The notes under the pieces: generated by a model
Databases searched by the model: none
What the model was told of the DNA's origin: nothing
What the model saw: the letters and a program-made list of their open reading frames with translations, nothing else
Part shown: piece after piece, positions 57,487 through 64,000 of the stretch
Layout of the letters: each line of letters starts with the position of its first letter
Numbering within the stretch: the first letter of the stretch is position 1
Assembly: GCA_035771175.1 (NCBI GenBank)
Contig: CM069607.1
Span: 16,686,001-16,750,000, forward strand
Length of the DNA stretch: 64,000 nt
Reading direction: 5' to 3'
Origin: Paratinospora sagittata
Taxonomy: Eukaryota > Streptophyta > Magnoliopsida > Ranunculales > Menispermaceae
Position numbers and translations under genes: made by a program

Positions 57487-59099
57487 TATATTGTGTACAT
57501 GATGACGCATGGATAATTTACTCAAAAGCATGGTGGAAAGGAAGTCAAGTTTGTGATCAAGATGAAGACCATGCCTATTTAGGAATCTTTTTTATGTTAC
57601 TAGAATAATTTAGAATTGAAGAATGTCATTCATCATCTGATTCAACAAATCATTTGCCTCATGAATTTCTCATGATTTTTCATAAGCTTTCAAAAGATTT
57701 TCGATCTTGAAGAAAATTATTTTAATTGATTTAATCCAAAGGTTTTTCAATTTATCTTTGGACCATTTGCATGATTTCAAAATGTTTCACTTGATCCAAA
57801 AGCTCAAGTGTTGATTTGATTTTATCGAGTATTGGAAAATCAAATCTCTAGAAAAATTATTTTTCAGTGTCTTTTAGGACGCTGATGGGCCATCAGGGCA
57901 CTAATGCAGTTTCTAGTCACTTAATATCGAGTCAACACTACAGGACGCTAATAGACCATTAGGCCACTAATGGTTTCTAGGTTTGAATGTTTTTGTTCAA
58001 AGCAGGATGTTGATCGTGTATTAGCGCCCTCATCGAATCAACCTGGAAAAACCAGTAGCTGCCATTAGGACGCTAATGCGATATTAGCACCCTCCCTGAG
58101 TTTTTGGGTTTTAGAAAAATAAGCCCATCGGGACGCTAATGTAGTATTAGTGCCCTTCCTGAATAAGTTGACATAAAGTCGATTTTTAGAACAGTGTATT
58201 TCAGGGCGCTAATGCTCCTTCAGGACTCTAACGCGACACTGTCAGAGTTTCTAAAAAATACTGTCAACCTGTGCAGTTTTTGAATCTTTCTATTTTTGTG
58301 TATTTCAGGTTTCTCGAACAGTCTGAACATATTTTTTTTATGAAACATTTTGACCATTTATTTCAAATCAAGAGCCAAATCTTTCTGAAAAAAAAAAAAA
58401 ATCGAACCCATTCTCTATAAATGTATTACTTTGAGTTGTTCAAAAGAACACAGAAAAAACAAGATTCAAATCATTTTTTGCGCAAACTCTTTGAACATTA
58501 GTCTTTTATTTTGCTGTGAAAATACTTTGAAAATAATCTGATACATATTCACCTTTTGGATTTATTGATTCAACCTCATACATTTCACAAATCCATCGAA
58601 GGAAAAAGGAGGAATATACCTCACACTTTCAACCGAGCTTTATCGTACATTCATTGTTGAATTAGTGTTAGTCTAAGGTTTATTCATTGCTCTGTAAGAG
58701 TTTTTTTTTTATTCTTGGCAAGTGAATCAAGCTCTCAAACTTGTATTTGATTTGTACAAGTGACTGTGTATGTCACTAAGGTTGAGCAACTATTGCTCAA
58801 GTGTATAACGGTTATTCTCACACCCGTGAAGTTGAGAAAGGTGTAACAGTTTGATCCTTACCCGTAAGAGGATTCGATAGTGGAGTTTGGAAAAAATCTA
58901 ATCGTGGAGATTAGGTAGTGGAGGTAAGCAGGAGACGAACCACTCTAAATCTGTGTGCACTGTGTCATTTGATTGTTAGTTTATGTCTTTGTTCATTAAT
59001 TGTTATTACCTTGTTTTATTTGTAAATCAATTTTATTAAAATGGTAAACCTACTTCGCTATCCAATTCACCCCTCCTCTTGGGCATTCCTAGGCCAACA
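57487..59099 (+). mobile_element. 5' LTR of forward copia element (left end uncertain)
   Basis: Ends CCCCTCCTCTTGGGCATTC...GGCCAACA at 59099, followed by the PBS. TATA CTATAAATG at 58415-58423. U3 hairpins 57880-58235. Leader hairpins: TTGAGCAA 58782-58789 / TTGCTCAA 58793-58800, TTCTCA 58815 / TGAGAA 58833 around CACCCGTGAAGT, ATCCT 58854 / AGGAT 58869 around TACCCGTAAG, CTAAT 58898 / ATTAG 58910. The left boundary is set only by the gypsy LTR end; the usual TGTTG start is not visible. Confidence 0.7.
57880..58235 (+). promoter_or_regulatory. Hairpin-like GGACGCTAAT units in U3
   Basis: Six units: CGCTGATGG / CCATCAGGGC, CGCTAATAGACCATTAGGCC, CGCTAATGCGATATTAGCAC, CGCTAATGTAGTATTAGTGC and two looser ones. 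The first replaces CTAAT/ATTAG with CTGAT/ATCAG, keeping pairing. They lie 180-540 bp upstream of the TATA box. Confidence 0.7.
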
Positions 59100-59100
59100 A

Positions 59101-59113
59101 TTGGTATCAGAGC
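59101..59113 (+). other. Primer binding site (initiator tRNA-Met)
   Basis: TTGGTATCAGAGC one base after the LTR end. Confidence 0.92.
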
Positions 59114-59152
59114 AAGTTATCCATGAAAGCATCTAACCATCTTTGATTGATT

Positions 59153-60405
59153 ATGGCAGGACAAAATCTTAAGGATGTTACAATCCTTTGTGAAGGAAAC
59201 TCTACCAAAAAACCACCTCTTTTCAAAAGGGATAACTACCTTTATTGGAAAACTAGGATTAGGTTTTACCTTAGAGCCTAAGACCTTGAAATGTGGGATG
59301 TTGTGGTGAACTGTTGTCTAACACCTACGAAAATAGTTGGCGGTATAACTGTTCCTAATGAACTAGAAGAGTGGACAACAAAAGAAAAGAAAAGAGAGTT
59401 GCTTAACAATCAAGCTATGAACATAATCTTTTGTAGTTTATCTTGTGATGAATTCAATATGGTTAGTGCGTTTGAAACAACCAAGGAGATTTGGGAAAGA
59501 TTAGAAGTAACCCATGAGGGAACTTTGCAAGTTAAAAAGGCAAAGCTCTAAATGTTAGTTGAAGTTTATGAAACCTATAGAATGGATGAAATCAAAAACA
59601 TAGCAGAAGCTATTGCATGGTTCACCAAAAACCTAAATGAGATGAAGACTTTAGGAAGGAGTTATGATCAAGAAGAAACAGTTAGGAAATTTCTTAGAAG
59701 ATTACCTAGAGTATGGGAACCTAAAGCCATGGTTATTGAGGAAGCTAAGAACCTAGCCGAGTATACTTTCGATGAACTATGTGGTTCATTGATGGTTCAT
59801 GAGATGAAACTGAAAAATAACAAAGCCCAAATTAAAGTTGAGGATAAGGAAAAGAAAACCATAGCATTAAATGTAGAAACCGAATATGAAACTATTTCAA
59901 AAAATGAGAGTACGAATGAGGATATAGCTATGTTATTTAGGAAGTTCAATAAGTTGATTATGAGAAAAGGAAAAGGAAGCTCAAGTACTAAATTTCATAA
60001 AAGAAAGAAGTTTGGAGCTAAACCCACTGAACTTATTAGCTTTGGTTACAATAAATCAGGCCACGTTAAAAGTGATTGTCCTAACAAGCACAAGAAGAAT
60101 TGCAGCTCAAAAAGGAAGGACAAGAAAGTGTTGAAAGCTACATGGGATGACACAAGCTCGAGTGAGAGCGATTTGGATTTAGACCACAGAGCAACTATTT
60201 GTCTTATGGCAAGCACCGAGGTAAAATCCGAACCACTTGTTGAAAGTATTGATATTCTTAATTCTCATGCTAGCGATATAGTAAAAACCAAATTAAGTAG
60301 AGAAATTAAGAAAAACAAGAAGCTCAAGAAAAACTTAAAAGAAGTTCTTGAAGAGATTGAGTCTCAACATGAGGATCTTGATGAGCTATCCTTAGATAAT
60401 GAAGA
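59153..60405 (+). pseudogene. gag: copia gag, first part
   Basis: Start MAGQNLKDVTILCEG. PPLFKRDNYLYWKTRIRFYL is the conserved gag start. In-frame TAA at 59279 and 59549 break it. Then EVYETYRMDEIKNIAEAIAW, RSYDQEETVRKFLRRLPRVW and a knuckle in which the first two cysteines are lost (ISFGYNKSGHVKSDC). A Lys/Glu-rich coiled-coil stretch ends LDELSLDNED at the solo LTR. It is the forward-strand relative of 45112-46693. Confidence 0.9.
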
Positions 60406-63280
60406 TGTGGCGACCCCACACCCCAAACCACTATTCCCTGCGGGACGGTGTGCGGAATGTCGGGACAGGACGCCTGACGTAGGCATCACAAACCATCCCA
60501 CATCAACCATTGGGATGGTTGAGACCTTACAACCCTCAACCATACTCTCCATAGAGTCCTATTTTTTTTTTCAACAACAACATAATAGACTTAATAGTTC
60601 TAAAATCAAGGATACGCATCCACATAAACTAGAACAATAATGATCTCCAAAATAAACTCATAATGATCATCATAATCTCCAAAATAAACCAAAAACTGTC
60701 TAGGGTCAACATACCCAGACTCATTAATGAAAGTCCAAGGCCCATGGCCATAATTATAACAGTTATACAAAACTCCTCACCATCTAAGTTTAACATGTGT
60801 TATAAATTACATATGTTCCAAAATTAACAAAGAGATATACATATGTAACACCGACACCATCACCATACGAAAGTCCCTAGACTCACATCAAGGACGTCCT
60901 AGCTCTACAATGGCTAGGTCCTCAAGCAAAAGCAACGCCTTTACCCTTATCTGAAGGACCTAAAATGAGAGTGAGAGGGTGAGCCAACTATGCCCAGTGA
61001 ATAGTGTTCATATATGCCATTAATTATACATCAATAAAAGTCATATATATACATGAATGATGCTCATGAATATGTGAAACATTTAACACATAGTATAACA
61101 AGCATTCATCTATTATCATGCATATTAAACCATCCACCTTACTACATTTTACCACCAACCCTTTGCTATATATAGAGACCTGAAAGTTGGTCCTCCCATA
61201 TTGGGGTATAGCTTACACCTTTGGGTCATTCATCCACCTTACTACATCATTTTTCTACTGAAATAGACCCAACCTATGGTCCTCCCATACTGGGGTACAA
61301 CTATTTCACCATGATCATTCACTTTCAACCTATAAGTGAAATAATCCTACCTGGCAGGGTATTAGATACCTTACATCCTTTGGATATGTCAACCACATCC
61401 AGTCAAATCTTCACTTATGGAAGATTCAACCACACCTCTAGAGTATTTAGCTTGGTTCTATTTCAAGCCTTCTAGATATTCAATGCATGTCAATTCATAA
61501 TAAATTAAATAATCCTACCTGACGGGGTATTAGATACCTTACAGCCTTTGGATATGTCAACCTCATCCAATCAAATCTTAACTTATGTAAGATTCAACCA
61601 TACCTCTAGAGTATTTAGCTCGGTTCTATCTCAAGCCTTCTAAATATTCAATGCATGTCAATTCATAATACTTTAAACACATGCATGTTCATAATAAACA
61701 TTTCATGACTTTCAACATACAAGTATAATTTAATATGTTGACACAAATGATAAACATAAGGAACAACTACTCAAAATCAAGCCACACAAGTTATGTTATC
61801 CACTCACGGATCAACACTAATTCCAATCCCAATCAAGATTCTATAAACCATATTCACATGTACATACATCAATTATCATGATCATTTCCATGCACTAATC
61901 ATGATTATTTCCACAACCAATAAGCCCATACACACCTAAGCCTTATCATGAGTTCCATTTCTCATTATCAATATCCAATTCCATACATAAGACTCACATT
62001 CAATTCCAACACAAGTATTAGTCTAAACCATCAACTCCAACACATAACTATGTGTCTCAACCCATCATGCCATCACACAAGTCTAACCATCCTAAACTCA
62101 TAATTTAATTCAATTTGGGTTCAATTAGACAAGTCCCATGTCAATTTAATCAATTGACTTAGCTTAGGTCAAAAGCCCCGATTTTGGAAAATCATGACCT
62201 AAGCCAATTTACACTACACATAGGGTTTCCAACATGCATAACCACCAAATTACACCATCATTCATTTATAATGAACCATTTATTCAACATAGTTGACATG
62301 CACATCAAATGAAAAACCCTAAGTCCACTTTTTAGCTTTAGGTTCAATACAAACAACCCCACCAATTTCTTGCTAGAAATAGGGGAAAATGTTATCATTG
62401 GGTTCCAAATCATCCTAGGAATCCAAATCCTAAGCATACATTTTGGACTTAAGGGTTTCCATCAAAACCCTAACTTCATGCACCACCAAAAACGTGGTGA
62501 AGTGTTTGGAAAATGCACATTAGGTGTAGATCTAGGTCAAGTAAGGGCATTTCCACCATTAACAAGTTCAAAAGAGTACATACAAACCAACCCTAGGATA
62601 GGAACACCTCCAAACCGTGGTTCATACCATTCCTTAGGTCAAAACAAAGCTCATTTGCACAAATCAAATAGATTTTAGGAAGAAGAAAGGTAAATTGCAC
62701 ATACCTTAGGACAAAACCAAGCAAGAATGCTCCAAAACCCTTAGCTCCTCTTTCTATTCTCTTCTCCACCTCTTTCCCCTCTTTTCAAAGCCTAAAATGA
62801 GTAAATGGTTCGTCCAAATGGCTTTATAAAAGCCAAATCACTAGTTGGGCCCATACATGAAAAATCATAAAAATTTGGGTTTTTTGGTCATGGAGCACGC
62901 TCCACCAATTCCCTGATCATTTTTTTTTTGGGTTTTTATTCATGGGGTGCGCTCCACCAAAGACTAAATTTTTTTTCTTCTCGGACCATTTCATTGAGCG
63001 CGCTCCACCATGCACTGAGATGAATCTGTCTCGATTTTGTGCATGGAGCGAGCTTCATGGTTCCAAAACACCATTTTTGCCTCGTTTCGACACCCAACGG
63101 ATCTCCGATCATTTCGAAACTTTGCATACACATTAAACACCTTAAAACCATGAAAAAACACTTGAACTAACACACATCAAGCATCAAACACACAAACATA
63201 CACATCAAAGCAAGCACATAGAGTTTGGGCAAAATACAAATGGGTTATGGGCTAGATGAAAGGATATTTGGAGCGTTACA
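60406..63280 (-). mobile_element. Solo LTR, gypsy-like, 2.9 kb (TSD GAAGA)
   Basis: On the reverse strand starts TGTAACGCTCCAAATATCC and ends TGGGGTCGCCACA. GAAGA at 60401-60405 and 63281-63285. Same family as 5185-7751. TATA (reverse) near 62832-62822 (CTTTTATAAAG region); immediately upstream, four GGAGCGCGCTCCACC-type palindromes at 62893-63060. Repeat blocks of 61190-61660 (CCTACCTGRCRGGGTATTAG, TTGGATATGTCAACC) occur twice or more. Apparent ORFs here follow the palindromes and are not supported. Confidence 0.9.
62893..63060 (-). promoter_or_regulatory. GGAGCGCGCTCC palindromes upstream of gypsy LTR TATA
   Basis: GGAGCACGCTCCACCA, GGGTGCGCTCCACCA, TGAGCGCGCTCCACCA and GGAGCGAGCTTCA at about 55-bp spacing. 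Confidence 0.65.
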
Positions 63281-63667
63281 GAAGAACTCAAATGAATGCT
63301 TAAAAAATTGGAAAATGAAAATGTGTTGCTTAGAAAGAAAAATGAAGACTTGAACAATATAGTGCTTAAATTTACAAATGGGCAAAAGTTATTTGATATG
63401 ATGCTAGGATCTCAGGGATGTGCATTCAATAAAGCAGCAATAGGTCATACTCAAGGGTCAAAACAAAAAGATTATAACACTTTGTTAACCAAGAGACCTA
63501 AATGTCATAACTGTAATAAAGAAGGTCATATTGTATTAAGATGCAATGTCTTAAACACTAAGAAGAGAAAACTTGCATGGATTGAAAAGAGTATTATTGT
63601 TGATGCTAACATGCATGGACCCAAAGCAATATGGGTACCAAAATCAAAAGTATTTTATGTCATGTAG
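63281..63667 (+). pseudogene. gag: copia gag, C-terminal part with second CCHC knuckle
   Basis: Resumes after the solo LTR: EELK, TGA, MLKKLENENVLLRKKNEDL (coiled coil), VLKFTNGQKLFDMMLGSQGC, TLLTKRPK and the complete knuckle CHNCNKEGHIVLRC, then KLAWIEKSIIVDANMHGPKA. It ends FYVM-TAG at 63665-63667, directly followed by ATG of the protease frame. The reverse element has TAA-ATG at exactly this point. Confidence 0.88.
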
Positions 63668-64000
63668 ATGAACAAGAATTGAGATATATGGTATCTAGAC
63701 AGTGGATGCTCAAGACATATGACTGGTGACAAATCAAAGTTCTTGTGCATGGAAAGGAAGAAATGAGAGAATGTAATGTTCAGAGACAACAACAAAGGTT
63801 AAATTGCAAGCATTAAAACCATTGGTAATGATTCTCTTTTTATTTCTAATGTATTGTTTGTTAAAGGCCTAAAACATAATCTCTTGAGCATAAGTCAATT
63901 ATGTGACAAGGGTTATGGAATTTCTTTTGAAGCAAATAGGTGCATAGTTAGGCATTCTGATAATTCAATTGCATTCATAGCATCCAAACATAAAATGTAT
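63668..64000 (+). pseudogene. pol: copia pol start (protease), runs off the window
   Basis: MNKN, stop, DIWYLDSGCSRHMTGDKSKF keeps the D-S-G protease site, then stops at 63764 and 63799. ISNVLFVKGLKHNLLSISQL and GYGISFEANRCIV belong to the conserved region ahead of integrase. Continues beyond 64000. Confidence 0.88.

Noticed and set aside
59101..59113. tRNA gene fragment
   Set aside because: TGGTATCAGAGC is a primer binding site next to an LTR end. No tRNA cloverleaf surrounds it.
62936..63173. Three overlapping ORFs on both strands
   Set aside because: They follow GGAGCGCGCTCC palindromes in a solo LTR and have no protein-like pattern.

Overview
This window is repeat-dominated plant nuclear DNA. 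The evidence is Ty1/copia (Sirevirus/SIRE-like) and Ty3/gypsy (chromovirus-like) LTR retrotransposons with plant-type primer binding sites (TGGTATCAGAGC for initiator tRNA-Met; an 18-nt match with one mismatch to tRNA-Asp), a CACTA element with a plant En/Spm-type gene, and a Harbinger/Tourist-like MITE. The species cannot be named from sequence alone; a large-genome flowering plant, probably a eudicot, fits. I see no convincing intact host gene, no tRNA or rRNA gene, and nothing bacterial, plastid or viral.

Layout. 1-4.5 kb: a Sirevirus-like LTR remnant split by a solo LTR (253-2489), then the 3' end of a non-autonomous LTR element (LTR 2973-4499). 4.5-9.1 kb: a reverse-strand accessory gene split by a gypsy-type solo LTR (5185-7751). 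9.1-9.6 kb: the MITE. 9.8-11.9 kb: a reverse copia fragment (gag, PBS, LTR). 11.9-27.8 kb: one forward Sirevirus-like LTR broken twice, by a complete gypsy element (13624-24443) and by a solo LTR (24650-27440). 27.8-31.7 kb: a second copy of the accessory gene, split by a solo LTR (29403-30995). 31.7-40.2 kb: a CACTA end interrupted by a reverse gypsy element (3' LTR 35219-37553). 40.2-56.7 kb: a reverse Sirevirus-like element whose reverse transcriptase is split by a solo LTR (41279-43159) and whose 5' LTR contains a complete non-autonomous element (48389-56163). 56.7-64 kb: a gypsy LTR end, then a forward Sirevirus-like element whose gag is split by a gypsy solo LTR (60406-63280).

At least eight insertions can be dated relative to each other because 5-bp target duplications survive: ACACC, GTGGG/ATGGG, TTGCA, GTAAC, ACATG/GCATG, TATAA, GAAGT, GAAGA. 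Six are solo LTRs and two are complete. Every polyprotein is broken by stops, frameshifts or catalytic-site changes.

Three patterns go beyond routine annotation. (1) The LTR leaders of the Sirevirus-like elements carry tandem hairpins with a conserved loop (CTTACGGG / CCCGTAAG) and stems that change on both sides together; the gypsy element has an analogous three-hairpin array with loop GGTATGGGAC. (2) GC-core inverted repeats cluster just upstream of the TATA box in several unrelated LTR families. (3) A degenerate accessory protein family recurs in four different retroelement contexts, including upstream of gag in an otherwise chromovirus-like element. A likely captured host exon also sits antisense inside a gypsy LTR.
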